From JAEUOS01 sp031423955 (lineage in GTDB: Bacteria; Pseudomonadota; Gammaproteobacteria; Burkholderiales; JAEUOS01): a stretch of DNA of 64,000 bases. The number at the start of each line of letters is the position of its first letter. Within the stretch, counting starts at the first letter, position 1. Where the stretch lies: NCBI GenBank assembly GCA_031423955.1, contig JANPGJ010000342.1, positions 1 through 64,000 of the forward strand, given 5' to 3'. The translations under genes were made by a program, and so were the position numbers. Below, piece by piece: positions 14,111 through 23,541 of this stretch. A model generated the notes under the pieces. That model made no database searches. It saw nothing but the letters and a program-made list of their open reading frames with translations, and was not told the DNA's origin.

Positions 14111-15661
14111 ATGCTGGCCGGAGACATGCTGCGCCGCTCGGCCGAGCGCTTTGCGCACAAGGTGGCGGTGATTTGCGACGAGCGTCGCATCACCTATGCC
14201 GACCTCGACCGCGCGGCCAATCGTCTCGCCCACGCGCTGCTGGCGCAAGGCCTGGACAAGGGCGCCAAGGTGGCGATCCTGTCGCGCAACCTGGCCGAAT
14301 ATCCGCTGGTGTTCTTCGGCGCGGCGCGTTCCGGCCTGGTGCTGGTCAACCTCTCTGTGTTGTATGCACCGGATGAGCTGGCATGGGTGCTGGCGCGCGC
14401 TGATGTGCAAATTCTGATCTTCGATGCGCAGTTTGGCGACAAGGTCGCGGCGGTGGCGCCGCGTTGCCCGCAGTTGCGCACATTGATTCGCATCGGTGCC
14501 GGCGCGGCGCCGGCAGCGGCGATCGCGTTCGGGACCTTTGCCGATGCATATCCGGGGCATGCGCCCGCACTCGCGATTGACGAACGCGATCCCTTTTGCA
14601 TGACTTACACCGGCGGCACCACCGGCCGGCCGAAAGGCGTGCTCGCGAGCCACCGCGCGCGTGCGCTGACCGCGCATACCGTGGCGGTCGAGGAAGCGCT
14701 GGACGAACGTGACGTGGTGGCGATCGTCACGCCGATGTTCCACGTGGCGGCGCTCAACATCATGTTCCAGCCGGCCATGCTGGTCGGCGCCACCTGCACC
14801 TTCGTCACCCCCTGGTCGCCGGAAAAGTTCATGGCGTGCTGCCTGCGCGACGGCGTCAGCGCGGCCTTCATGGTGCCGACCCAGGCCAACGCGCTGGTCA
14901 GTCACCCGGGCTTCGATACGGCGAAACTTGCGACCTGGCGCAAACTTTCCTTTGCCGGCGCACCGATGCCCGATTGGGTCCAGATCGCGTTGCGCGAACG
15001 CCTGCCGCAACTGCAGCTGACGCAGATCTATGGCCAGAGCGAGATGGGTGTGCTGACCTCGTTGCGCGACTGGTACCTGCCGCAAAAACTCGGCAGCATC
15101 GGGCGCCAGGCGTTCAATGTCGATGTCGGGCTGTTTGATCTTGCGGGCGAGCGGGTCGGACCAGGCGCGATCGGCGAAATCGCCTCGCGCGGCGATAATC
15201 TGATGCTTGAGTACTACAACGAACCCGAGCAGACCGCCGCCTTCTACAAGCATCCCGACAAGCTGCCGGGCTGGGGCTTTACCGGCGACGTCGGCACCAT
15301 CGATGAGGATGGCTTCATCACCCTGCTCGACCGCGCCAAGGACATGCTCATTTCCGGCGGCGAGAATGTCTACCCGAAGGAAATCGAGGACGTGATCTAC
15401 CAGCTCTCGGAGGTCGCCGAATGCGCGGTGTTCGGCATGCCCGACGAGAAGTTCGGCGAATTGCCGGCCGCCTACCTCTCGCTCAAGCCAGGCGCCGCGC
15501 TGACCGAAGCGCAAGTCATCGCCCATTGCGAGTCGAAGCTGGCGCGTCTGAAACGGCCGCGCCTGATCAAATTTGTCACCGAATTCCCCAAAACCCCGAT
15601 CGGCAAGATTCAGAAGAATCTGCTCAAGGAACCCTACTGGCAAGGACGCAGGAAAATATGA
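14111..15661 (+). CDS. AMP-dependent acyl-CoA synthetase
   Basis: ANL-superfamily ligase forming an acyl-CoA from a carboxylic acid, ATP and CoA. The 516-residue length is standard. Motifs are the P-loop YTGGTTGRPKGV (about 162-173), the adenylate-binding IYGQSEMG region (about 310), the aspartate segment FTGDVGTIDEDGFITLLDR and hinge (about 395), GGENVYPKEIED, and the catalytic lysine motif KTPIGKIQKN near the C-terminus. It is embedded in a TRAP uptake operon and overlaps the next gene's ATG, so it probably activates the imported acid. Substrate is not deducible; benzoate-like, phenylpropanoid or short-chain acids are candidates. Confidence 0.95.
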   Translation: MLAGDMLRRSAERFAHKVAVICDERRITYADLDRAANRLAHALLAQGLDKGAKVAILSRNLAEYPLVFFGAARSGLVLVNLSVLYAPDELAWVLARADVQILIFDAQFGDKVAAVAPRCPQLRTLIRIGAGAAPAAAIAFGTFADAYPGHAPALAIDERDPFCMTYTGGTTGRPKGVLASHRARALTAHTVAVEEALDERDVVAIVTPMFHVAALNIMFQPAMLVGATCTFVTPWSPEKFMACCLRDGVSAAFMVPTQANALVSHPGFDTAKLATWRKLSFAGAPMPDWVQIALRERLPQLQLTQIYGQSEMGVLTSLRDWYLPQKLGSIGRQAFNVDVGLFDLAGERVGPGAIGEIASRGDNLMLEYYNEPEQTAAFYKHPDKLPGWGFTGDVGTIDEDGFITLLDRAKDMLISGGENVYPKEIEDVIYQLSEVAECAVFGMPDEKFGELPAAYLSLKPGAALTEAQVIAHCESKLARLKRPRLIKFVTEFPKTPIGKIQKNLLKEPYWQGRRKI

Positions 15662-16464
15662 ATCGCTATGACCACTACAAGACCTTGACCATTCGCCGCC
15701 ACGACCAGGGCATCGTCGAGGTCATCATGGGCGGCCCTGGCAAGCTCGCCACCGCCGATCATTCCGGTCACCGGGAATTGGCTACCGTCTGGCGCGACAT
15801 TTCCGACGACCCGCATGCGCGGGTGGCGATCTTGCGCGGCGAAGGCAAGGGCTTCTCAGCCGGCGGCGACTTCGGGCTGGTGACCGACATGGCGAATGAT
15901 TTCGCGGTGCGGACCAGGGTCTGGAAAGAGGCGCGCGACCTGGTCTACAACGTGATCAACTGCGACAAGCCGATCGTCTCGGCAATGCACGGGCCGGCGG
16001 TGGGCGCGGGCCTGGTCGCCGGCTTGCTGGCCGACATTCCGATTGCCGCGAAAAACGCGCGCATCGTCGACGGCCATACCCGGCTGGGCGTCGCCGCCGG
16101 CGACCATGCGGCGATCATCTGGCCCCTGTTGTGCGGCATGGCGAAGGCCAAGTACTACCTGATGTTGTGCGAACCGGTCAGCGGCGAAGAAGCCGAACGC
16201 ATCGGGCTGGTGGCCTTGGCGGTCGACGAAAGCGAACTGGTGGCCAAGGCGTTCGAAGTCGCAGGCCGGCTGGCCGCCGGCTCGCAGTCGGCGATTCGCT
16301 GGACCAAGTACGCCCTCAACAACTGGCTGCGCATGATGGGCCCGACCTTCGACTCCTCGCTGGCACTGGAATTCATGGGATTCGCCGGGCCCGATGTGCA
16401 TGAGGGCGTGGCCAGCCACAGGGAGAAGCGGCGGCCGAAGTTTGACCCTGACGGCGGATTCTGA
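15658..16464 (+). CDS. enoyl-CoA hydratase/isomerase family protein
   Basis: Crotonase-fold enzyme of 268 residues. The oxyanion-hole segments are present: GEGKGFSAGGDFG (about 60-72) and AMHGPAVGAGLVAGLLADI (about 109-127). The usual second catalytic glutamate position is occupied within DHAAIIWPLLCG, so the exact reaction (hydratase, isomerase, hydrolase or lyase) is open. The ATG at 15658 overlaps the ligase stop (ATGA), showing translational coupling. Together with the ligase it suggests CoA-dependent side-chain or ring breakdown of the TRAP substrate. Confidence 0.92.
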   Translation: MNRYDHYKTLTIRRHDQGIVEVIMGGPGKLATADHSGHRELATVWRDISDDPHARVAILRGEGKGFSAGGDFGLVTDMANDFAVRTRVWKEARDLVYNVINCDKPIVSAMHGPAVGAGLVAGLLADIPIAAKNARIVDGHTRLGVAAGDHAAIIWPLLCGMAKAKYYLMLCEPVSGEEAERIGLVALAVDESELVAKAFEVAGRLAAGSQSAIRWTKYALNNWLRMMGPTFDSSLALEFMGFAGPDVHEGVASHREKRRPKFDPDGGF

Positions 16465-16486
16465 AGGCGCGCGGGAAAGGGAATCC

Positions 16487-17305
16487 ATGATGAACGCATC
16501 GCAGGAACGACCGGCGGCGCGACCTGTCGTCGGCGCGGTGGCGGCACCTGATCCGACCGAGCTCGATCGTGCCCGCGGCTTGTACTTGGGCATGATGCAG
16601 AAGTGCCTGATCAACACCATTTACGAAGATGCGTCGGCATGGCCGCAACCGGCGGCGCCGTTCGATGCAACGCGCCGCCGCCTGGGCAACGACTGGCCGT
16701 CGCAGGCGCACTCGATGATCGGCCAGGAGCGCATGTTCAATCTGCGTTGTCTGTGTGAATACGCCGTCGTCCACCGGGTGCCGGGCGACTTCATCGAGAC
16801 CGGCGCATGGCGCGGCGGGGCCAGCATCATGATGCGTGCGGTCCTGGCCGCTTACGGCATCGCCGATCGCAGGGTCTGGGTTGCCGATTCCTTCGCGGGC
16901 CTGCCGCGTCCCGATGCGGAACGCTATCCGCTTGATGCCGGCAACAACCTGCACAGCGCCGCCCAGCTTGCGGTTTCGCTGGAAGAGGTGCGGGGAAATT
17001 TCTCCCGCTACGACCTGCTCGACGACCAGGTGCGGTTTCTCAAGGGCTGGTTCAAGGACACCTTGCATGTCGCACCGATCGGCGCGCTCGCCGTGCTGCG
17101 GCTGGATGGCGACATGTACGAATCGACGATGGATGCGTTGGTCGCCCTTTATCACAAGGTATCGCCGGGCGGCTTCATCATCATCGACGATTACGTTCTG
17201 GAGATGTGCCGCGCGGCGGTCGAAGATTTTCGCGCCGCGCAAGGCATTCGCGAACCGATCCAGCAAATTGACGGGTCCGGGGTGTTCTGGGAAAAGCAGC
17301 AATGA
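16487..17305 (+). CDS. TylF/macrocin O-methyltransferase family protein
   Basis: 272 residues matching the TylF family of SAM-dependent O-methyltransferases. Diagnostic segments are FIETGAWRGGASIMMRAVL (motif I), RVWVADSFAGLPRPD, LDGDMYESTMDALVALYHKVSPGGFIIIDDY, and the metal/SAM-binding acidic residues in IIIDDY. The ATG at 16487 follows a GAAAGGGA ribosome-binding site. It sits inside a TRAP/CoA catabolic operon, 22 bp before dctM, which is odd because TylF proteins usually methylate sugars of natural products or glycans. Here it may modify the substrate or be an insertion into the operon. Confidence 0.88.
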   Translation: MMNASQERPAARPVVGAVAAPDPTELDRARGLYLGMMQKCLINTIYEDASAWPQPAAPFDATRRRLGNDWPSQAHSMIGQERMFNLRCLCEYAVVHRVPGDFIETGAWRGGASIMMRAVLAAYGIADRRVWVADSFAGLPRPDAERYPLDAGNNLHSAAQLAVSLEEVRGNFSRYDLLDDQVRFLKGWFKDTLHVAPIGALAVLRLDGDMYESTMDALVALYHKVSPGGFIIIDDYVLEMCRAAVEDFRAAQGIREPIQQIDGSGVFWEKQQ

Positions 17306-17327
17306 GTTTCCTGGTGATTGAAGCCCG

Positions 17328-18626
17328 ATGAGCGGGCCGGTCCTTGGACTTGCGGGCTTTTGCGTGGTGATCCTGCTGATCATGCTGCGCCTGCCGGTGG
17401 CGATCGCGATGGGCGTGGTCGGTGTCATTGGCGTCACCATCACCAATGGCTGGAACGCGGCCGGCTTCATGCTCGGGCGCGCGGCTTTCGACGCGGCGTT
17501 TCCTTATTCGCTGTCGATCGTGCCGCTGTTCGTGGCGATGGGCGTATTTGCCGCGCATGCCGGCTTGAGCCGCGCCCTCTACAGCTTCGTGGCCGCATTC
17601 ATCGGGCATTTGCGCGGCGGCCTGGCGATGGCAACCATCGGCGCCTGCGCCATCTTCGGCGCGATCTGTGGTTCCGGCATCGCGACAGCCGCCACCATGG
17701 GTCGGGTGGCGCTCCCGGAAATGCGCCGGCTCGGCTATTCCGACAGCCTGGCGGCGGCCTCGGTGGCCGCCGGCGGCACCCTGGGCGTGATGATTCCGCC
17801 GTCGATCCTGTTCCTGATCTACGGATTGCTGACCGAACAGTCGATCGGCAAGCTGTTTTTCTCGGGCATCCTGCCGGGCATCCTCGGCATGCTCTTGTAC
17901 ATGGGCGCGGTGTGGTTTTCGGTTGCGCGCAACCCCTTGGCCGGGCCGGCCGGCCCGAAAAGCGGCTGGCCGGCACGTCTGGTGTCGCTCAAGGATGTCT
18001 GGAAGGTGCTGCTGTTGTTCGGCGTGGTGTTGGGCGGGCTGTACTTTGGCTGGTTTTCCGACACCGAGGCGGCCGCGGTCGGCGCCTTTGGCGCCGCCTT
18101 CATGGCCTGGGCCACCGGCAACCTGACGCGCGAAACCCTGAAGACCTCGCTGGCGGAGACCGGGCTGACCACCGGCATGATCTTCACCATCCTGATAGGC
18201 GCCAACATTTTCAATTTTTTCGTCGAATCGACCGGCCTGACCGATTTTCTGGTCGACTATGTGAAGAACCTCGGCTGGAATCGCTGGATGGTGATTTTCG
18301 TGCTGATGGTGTTCTACGTGATCCTGGGCGCCTTGATGGACGAGATATCGATGATCCTTCTGACGGTGGCGCCGGTGTTCAAGCTGGTGACCGCGCTCGG
18401 CTTTGACCCGATCTGGTTTGGCGTGATGCTGATCACGGTGTGCGAGATCGGCATGATCGTGCCGCCGGTCGGCATCAACCTGTTCGTGATCCAGGGCGTG
18501 GGCAACCTGCCGATGACCACCGTGGTGCGCGGTATCCTGCCATTCGCGCTGGCCGATTTCGTGCGTCTGTTCCTGATTTGCCTGTTTCCCTGGCTGGCGA
18601 CCTGGCTGCCGAACAAACTGATCTGA
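17328..18626 (+). CDS. TRAP transporter large permease (DctM family)
   Basis: 432 residues with about 12 hydrophobic helices and the DctM signatures LRLPVAIAMGVVGVIG near the N-terminus, ATIGACAIFGAICGSGIATAATM and the re-entrant motif GGTLGVMIPPSILFLIYG. It pairs with DctP (12527) and DctQ (13616) to import a carboxylate using the sodium gradient. The late position, after three enzyme genes, is atypical but the reading direction and short gaps support one transcript. Confidence 0.95.
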   Translation: MSGPVLGLAGFCVVILLIMLRLPVAIAMGVVGVIGVTITNGWNAAGFMLGRAAFDAAFPYSLSIVPLFVAMGVFAAHAGLSRALYSFVAAFIGHLRGGLAMATIGACAIFGAICGSGIATAATMGRVALPEMRRLGYSDSLAAASVAAGGTLGVMIPPSILFLIYGLLTEQSIGKLFFSGILPGILGMLLYMGAVWFSVARNPLAGPAGPKSGWPARLVSLKDVWKVLLLFGVVLGGLYFGWFSDTEAAAVGAFGAAFMAWATGNLTRETLKTSLAETGLTTGMIFTILIGANIFNFFVESTGLTDFLVDYVKNLGWNRWMVIFVLMVFYVILGALMDEISMILLTVAPVFKLVTALGFDPIWFGVMLITVCEIGMIVPPVGINLFVIQGVGNLPMTTVVRGILPFALADFVRLFLICLFPWLATWLPNKLI

Positions 18627-18633
18627 ATTCACC

Positions 18634-20277
18634 GTGTACGAATACTTCACCTACCGCAAGTATCCGGCCCGCTTGCCGGCGCTGGTTGGCGACACCGAGC
18701 CGGCCCGCCATCCGGTGGCGATCGTCGGCGGCGGGCCGGTCGGCCTGTCCCTCGCGCTGGGCCTGGCCAGGCACGGCGTTCGTTCGCTGGTGCTGGAGGC
18801 CGACGACAGTGTGTCGCATGGCAGTCGCGCCGCCTGCATTTCACGTCGCTCGCAGGAAATTCTCGCGCAGCTCGGGGCCATCAAGCCGGTGCTCGACAAG
18901 GCCCTGCCATGGACCGCAGGCACCAGCTATTACCGCGAAACCCCGGTGTACCGGCTCGAGATGCCGATGGACAGGCGGCAGAAGTATTACCCGATGGTCA
19001 ATCTCGAGCAGTGTTATTTCGAGCAGGATCTGGCCGACATCATCGAGGCCCGCCACGCGGGCATGATCGAGATTCGCTGGCAGACCCGGCTCACCGGCTT
19101 CGACGCCGGCGGCGACGGCGCGATGCTGTCGCTCGAGACGCCCGCCGGCGCCTATCGCCTGGCCGCCGACTGGCTGGTGGCCTGCGACGGCGCGCGCAGC
19201 ATCGTGCGCAGCCAGATGGGCCTGCGCTTTTCGGGCAGCCAGTACGAAGGCACCTACATCATTGTCGATATCCACCTGCCAAGCAGCTATCCGACCGAGC
19301 GTCGCGCCTGGTTCGATCCGCCGACCAACCCCGGTTCGACCATTCTGGTGCACAAGCAGCCTGGCGACATCTGGCGCATCGACTATCAATTGCGCGACGA
19401 CGAAGATGCGGTGGAGGCGGTCAAACCGGAAAACGTGCTGCCGCGGGTCAAGGCCCATCTCGACTGGATCGGCGAGACCGCGCCGTGGGAACCGGTATGG
19501 ATTTCTTCCTACAAGGCCAATTGCCTGACGCTCGACCAGTACAAGCACGGGCGCGTTCTGTTCGCCGGCGACGCCGCCCATCTGGTGCCGATTTTCGGTG
19601 TGCGCGGCATGAATTCGGGAATCGACGATGCGCACAACCTGGCCTGGAAGCTGGCGCATGTGATCGACGGCCGGGCCGATGAACCATTGCTTGAGACCTA
19701 TTCCGACGAGCGGGTGTTCGCCGCCCGCGAAAACATCCGCGCCGCCGCCAAGAGCACCGATTTCATGGCGCCGCCCTCGCATGCATTCGAACTGATGCGC
19801 GAAGCGGCGCTCGGCTTGGCGGTAGCCGACCCGTTCTTCGCCACCCTGGTCAATCCGCGCCAGTCGAGCGCCATCAGCTACGGCGCCTCGGCGCTGGCGT
19901 TGCCCGATTGCGACCCGTTCGGCGCCGGGCCGAAACCTGGCGCGACGCTCGCCGAATGTCCGCTGGAACGGGATGGCCTGCCGGCACACCTCACCGATCT
20001 GCTGGGGCCGCGGTTCGCCCTTCTATGCTTCACCGGTACCCGGCCCGCCCCTGACCTGACCGGCCTGCCGGTGCCGGTGGCGGTGCACTGGATCGCGCCG
20101 GTACGCGACGCCAGGGCCGGCGCGTGGGACCGTTCGGGCGAGCTGTTTCCACTCTACGGGGCGCGGCCCGAAGCGTATTACCTGGTGCGGCCGGATGGCC
20201 ACGTGCTGGCGCGCTGGCAGGCGCTCGATGCCGCCGCCGTCAGGCGCGCGGTCAAGGGCGCGCTCGGAGGAAACTGA
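18634..20277 (+). CDS. FAD-dependent aromatic-type monooxygenase (PheA/MhpA-like)
   Basis: Flavin monooxygenase of 547 residues. The Rossmann motif is VAIVGGGPVGLSLALGLARHG (about 28-48), the DG motif lies in ADWLVACDGARSIVR (about 184), and the GD motif is LFAGDAAHLVPIFGVRGMNSG (about 309-330). These three motifs define group A hydroxylases acting on phenolic rings. It starts with GTG at 18634, 7 bp after dctM. A thioredoxin-like C-terminal region (about 400-547) is as in MhpA-type enzymes. It supports an aromatic substrate for the operon; the true substrate is unknown. Confidence 0.92.
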   Translation: MYEYFTYRKYPARLPALVGDTEPARHPVAIVGGGPVGLSLALGLARHGVRSLVLEADDSVSHGSRAACISRRSQEILAQLGAIKPVLDKALPWTAGTSYYRETPVYRLEMPMDRRQKYYPMVNLEQCYFEQDLADIIEARHAGMIEIRWQTRLTGFDAGGDGAMLSLETPAGAYRLAADWLVACDGARSIVRSQMGLRFSGSQYEGTYIIVDIHLPSSYPTERRAWFDPPTNPGSTILVHKQPGDIWRIDYQLRDDEDAVEAVKPENVLPRVKAHLDWIGETAPWEPVWISSYKANCLTLDQYKHGRVLFAGDAAHLVPIFGVRGMNSGIDDAHNLAWKLAHVIDGRADEPLLETYSDERVFAARENIRAAAKSTDFMAPPSHAFELMREAALGLAVADPFFATLVNPRQSSAISYGASALALPDCDPFGAGPKPGATLAECPLERDGLPAHLTDLLGPRFALLCFTGTRPAPDLTGLPVPVAVHWIAPVRDARAGAWDRSGELFPLYGARPEAYYLVRPDGHVLARWQALDAAAVRRAVKGALGGN

Positions 20278-20462
20278 TGCTTGATGCCGAAGAACTCGAC
20301 CATGTCTACACCGAAACCTGCCGCGCGATGACGGCATTGGGGCCGGACCAGGCGGAATTGTTTCTCGCACGCGTAGCGCTGCTCCTGATGAAGGAGCTTG
20401 GCGACAGCGATCGGATCGTTGCAGCTATCGACGCGGCACGCAAGAGCGTTGCCGCAGTCTGA
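20277..20462 (+). CDS. DUF2783 small protein
   Basis: A 61-residue helical protein, MLDAEELDHVYTETCRAMTA at the start and FLARVALLLMKELGD in the middle, matching the small DUF2783 proteins found next to FAD monooxygenases. Its ATG overlaps the monooxygenase stop (TGATG), so translation is coupled. Function is unknown; a chaperone or regulatory partner of the hydroxylase is possible. It ends the catabolic operon. Confidence 0.82.
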   Translation: MLDAEELDHVYTETCRAMTALGPDQAELFLARVALLLMKELGDSDRIVAAIDAARKSVAAV

Positions 20463-20540
20463 CGCCGCTGGCGGGCGGCGCGGTGGGGGCATTTGCGCGC
20501 GGCGTAGAATCATGTGCTTTCGACCTGCCAGGTGCCAGTC

Positions 20541-21200
20541 ATGTCCAATCCGCCCGATCCGTTCGAGTTCGTCAAGAACCTCTGGGGCCAGATGGGCATT
20601 CCGGGGTTCGGCCCGGGCGCCGCGCTGGCGCCCGGCATGCCGTCATTCGCGCCGGAAGAACTCGAAAAACGCCTGGGCGAGTTGAAGCAGATCCGGCAGT
20701 GGCTGGAAATCAACCTGAACATGCTGAGCCTGCAGGTCAACGGGCTGGAAATGCAGTTGCAGGCGATCAAGAGTTTCAAGTCTTCTCCTGGCGCCGCGTT
20801 CGTTGCACAGGCAACCGAAGCGATGCGCAACACGGCGCCGTCCGGATTCGCGCAGCAACCTGCTGCGCCGCAGGCGTTCGGCCAGCCGGGATTCGCGCCG
20901 CCCGGCTTCGGTCAGTTTCCGTTCGGCATGCCGGCGCCGGCGCCGGCAGCGCCTGCGCTCGTGACGAGCCCGCCGCCACCTGCGCCAGTCGCGCCGGACC
21001 CGCCGGTCGCCGCGGCGGACGCTGGCAATGCCTTGAATTGGCCCGACCCGACCGGCTGGATGCAGGCACTGCAGTCGGAATTCGTCAAAGGCATGTCGGC
21101 AGTCGCGCCGGCCACATCGACGTCAGCCAAAGCAGGGACCCGCAAGGCGCCGGCGAGCACGCGCAAGGTCGCTGCCAAGAAATCGCGCGGCAAAGCATGA
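20541..21200 (+). CDS. PhaM-like polyhydroxyalkanoate granule protein
   Basis: 220 residues. The N-terminal ~95 residues match PhaM: PDPFEFVKNLWGQMGIPG, then EELEKRLGELKQIRQWLEIN, NLNMLSLQVNGLEMQLQAIK. A Pro/Ala-rich linker follows and the C-terminus is a lysine-rich histone-H1-like tail (RKAPASTRKVAAKKSRGKA). In Ralstonia PhaM activates PHA synthase and tethers granules to the nucleoid through this basic tail. It overlaps the FIST gene by 4 bp, so both are co-expressed. No phaC or phaA is in the window. Confidence 0.82.
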   Translation: MSNPPDPFEFVKNLWGQMGIPGFGPGAALAPGMPSFAPEELEKRLGELKQIRQWLEINLNMLSLQVNGLEMQLQAIKSFKSSPGAAFVAQATEAMRNTAPSGFAQQPAAPQAFGQPGFAPPGFGQFPFGMPAPAPAAPALVTSPPPPAPVAPDPPVAAADAGNALNWPDPTGWMQALQSEFVKGMSAVAPATSTSAKAGTRKAPASTRKVAAKKSRGKA

Positions 21201-22306
21201 ACCGCTGGCAACTCGGCCACGCCGGCCACCCGGACTGGAAGACCGCGACCGACCAGGCGCTGGCCACGGTCATGCCTGGCGGGACGCTTGGGTTTGTCTA
21301 CATGACCGAGGCGTTCGTGCCGTATGCCGCGGAAATCCTGGCCATCGCCAGGAACCGCACCGGCGTTTCCGACTGGGTTGGTACCGTCGGCATCGGCATT
21401 TGCGCCACCGGGACCGAGTATTTCGACGAACCGGCGGTGGGCTTCATGACCTGCCCGTTGCCGGCCGCATCGCACACCGTGTTTTCAGGCAATGCGCGCC
21501 CGCCCAGGGCAGGCAGCAAGACCGCCAGCGGGGCCGATGCCGCCTATTTCGCGATCGTCCACGCCGATCCGCATACGCCGGACATCGACGAGTTGATCGA
21601 AGACATGGCCGGCAAGGTGACCAGCGGTTATCTGGCCGGCGGCTTGTCTTCCAGCCGCGGTGCCACCGTGCAGTTCGCCAATGCGGTGGTCGCCGGCGGC
21701 ATTTCAGGCGTGGTGTTGTCGTCGGAGGTGGCGATCGCCACCCGCCTGACGCAAGGCTGCACGCCGATCGGCGCCCGCCATGCGGTCACCAAGGCCGAAG
21801 GCAATATCGTCGTCACCATCGACAACCGGCCTGCGCTCGAGGTGATGCTCGAGGAACTCGGGTGCGATTTGAAAGGCCTGCGCACCGCCGCGCGCGACAC
21901 CTTCGTCGGCATCGTCGTGCCGGGCGCCGAAGTCGCAGGCGGCGGCGACGACTACATGGTGCGCAACCTGGTCGGCATCGATCCGGAAAACAAGCTGATC
22001 GCCATCGGCGACAGCGTCACCACCGGCAGCACGGTGTTGTTCTGCCGGCGCGACGCGCAGTCGGCGCGCAACGATCTGTTGCGCATGATTTATGAACTCA
22101 AGGACGATCTCACCGAACGGCCCAAGGCGGCGCTCTATCACGCCTGTGTCGGGCGCGGCGAGAGCATGTTCGGCGAGCGCGGCGCTGAATTGAAGCTCAT
22201 CCGCGAGCATCTTGGCGACATACCGCTGATCGGCTTTTTCGCCAACGGCGAGATAGCGCGCAACCGCCTGTATGGCTACACCGGCGTGCTGACGCTCTTC
22301 AAGTAG
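21197..22306 (+). CDS. FIST domain signal-sensing protein
   Basis: 369 residues composed of FIST-N (about 25-215) and FIST-C (about 220-360), the input domain usually found in histidine kinases, chemoreceptors or cyclic-di-GMP proteins and proposed to bind small ligands such as amino acids. Here it stands alone without an output domain. Recognisable segments are GTVGIGICATGTEYFDEPAVG and the C-terminal LIGFFANGEIARNRLYGYTGVL. The ATG at 21197 overlaps the phaM-like stop. Function is inferred from family only. Confidence 0.88.
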   Translation: MNRWQLGHAGHPDWKTATDQALATVMPGGTLGFVYMTEAFVPYAAEILAIARNRTGVSDWVGTVGIGICATGTEYFDEPAVGFMTCPLPAASHTVFSGNARPPRAGSKTASGADAAYFAIVHADPHTPDIDELIEDMAGKVTSGYLAGGLSSSRGATVQFANAVVAGGISGVVLSSEVAIATRLTQGCTPIGARHAVTKAEGNIVVTIDNRPALEVMLEELGCDLKGLRTAARDTFVGIVVPGAEVAGGGDDYMVRNLVGIDPENKLIAIGDSVTTGSTVLFCRRDAQSARNDLLRMIYELKDDLTERPKAALYHACVGRGESMFGERGAELKLIREHLGDIPLIGFFANGEIARNRLYGYTGVLTLFK

Positions 22307-22523
22307 GGCGCTTGCGCGCTGTCTTGCCGGCCACGCGGCGCGGCGGCGGTTTTTGATCGACGGCGGGCGGCGCGCTGAACGGGCGCATGCTGTCCAATTG
22401 GGCAAGAAAGTGCGGCAGTGCGGTCAGTTCGACCAGCGCGACTTCGGTGTGCGAGCCGGTCGTCATCATGACCGCCGCCTTGGCGTCAGCAACGGGAAAC
22501 GACCAATAGCGCAGGTTCGACAT
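22299..22523 (-). CDS. possible small conserved-looking protein, 74 residues
   Basis: Reads MSNLRYWSFPVADAKAAVMM at the N-terminus and ends in a basic, Pro-rich tail (PPPRRVAGKTARKRPT). No signal or membrane segment and no recognised domain. Its 3' end overlaps the FIST gene tail by 8 bp, convergently. The start at 22523 is the ATG that removes an unlikely N-terminal extension. It could be a non-coding frame. Confidence 0.45.
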   Translation of the reverse strand: MSNLRYWSFPVADAKAAVMMTTGSHTEVALVELTALPHFLAQLDSMRPFSAPPAVDQKPPPRRVAGKTARKRPT

Positions 22524-22681
22524 GGGGTCGGTGTCATCGGGGTTGGATTGCCTGCAAAGATACTGCCGACGCACTGGCCAAGAGCGGCCAATGAGATCGG
22601 CATTTGTGCCGCTTTTCCAGTGCACCTGCCGGGCGTCATACAATCCCGACCCCACTTTCGACCCTGCCGGAAAAATTTCCC

Positions 22682-23371
22682 ATGAGTGATCAACCCGTCG
22701 CCGTCGTCACTGGCGCCAACCGTGGCCTGGGACTCGAGGTCTGTCGCCAGTTCAAGCAGGCCGGCATCGATGTCGTGTTGACCGCGCGCGATGCAGCGAA
22801 GGGGCAGGCCGTTGCCGCGCTGCTTGACGTGCGGTTTCATCCGCTCGATGTCACCGACCAGATCAGCGTCGACGCGCTCGCTCTCTGGCTGGCGCTCGAA
22901 TACGGGCATCTCGACATCCTGGTCAACAACGCCGGCATCATGCCCGATGGCGGCTTGATGCTCCGGCGCATGAAAATGACCATGATCAATGAGGTGCTGG
23001 CGACCAACACCACTGCGCCGATCCGCGTGACCCAGACCCTGATGCCGCTGCTCCTCAAGAGTCGCCGGCCGCGGGTGGTCAACGTATCGAGTGCGCTCGG
23101 GCAGATGGCAAGCATCGGCGCCGGCACGCCGGCCTACCGGATTTCGAAAGTGGCATTGAACGCGGCTACCGCAGTGTTTGCCGCCGAAATGGCCGGCACG
23201 CCGGTCAAGATCAATGCCTGTTGCCCCGGCTGGGTCGCCACCGACATGGGGAGCGGCGATGCGCCGCGCAGTGCGCAGGAAGGCGCGGACACCGCGGTAT
23301 GGCTGGCTACCTTGCCTGAAGACGGCCCGTCCGGCGGTTTTTTCCAGGACCGCAAACGCATTGACTGGTAG
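22682..23371 (+). CDS. short-chain dehydrogenase/reductase
   Basis: Classical SDR of 229 residues. The nucleotide-binding motif is TGANRGLGLEV (residues 11-21), NNAGIM follows, and the catalytic residues fall in VNVSSALG and YRISK (Ser, Tyr and Lys). The Cys-rich segment INACCPGWVATDMG resembles carbonyl-reductase-like plant and bacterial SDRs. NADP preference is likely from TARD after beta 2 but not certain. The ATG at 22682 is chosen at the conserved N-terminus. No operon partners are evident. Confidence 0.93.
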   Translation: MSDQPVAVVTGANRGLGLEVCRQFKQAGIDVVLTARDAAKGQAVAALLDVRFHPLDVTDQISVDALALWLALEYGHLDILVNNAGIMPDGGLMLRRMKMTMINEVLATNTTAPIRVTQTLMPLLLKSRRPRVVNVSSALGQMASIGAGTPAYRISKVALNAATAVFAAEMAGTPVKINACCPGWVATDMGSGDAPRSAQEGADTAVWLATLPEDGPSGGFFQDRKRIDW

Positions 23372-23541
23372 GACGGTGAATTGAGATCGCGCAGCGCGTG
23401 AGATGACTTCGCAAGCGTCCCGCTTCGCGCGGGCGTGCTTCCGGTGTATAAGGGTTCGCGCCGGTCGGGGTAGCAGCCCGGTTACAGACGATCCACGATG
23501 CCATCTATCGGTTCCAGAAGCATGACAGCCTCGCCACAGGC

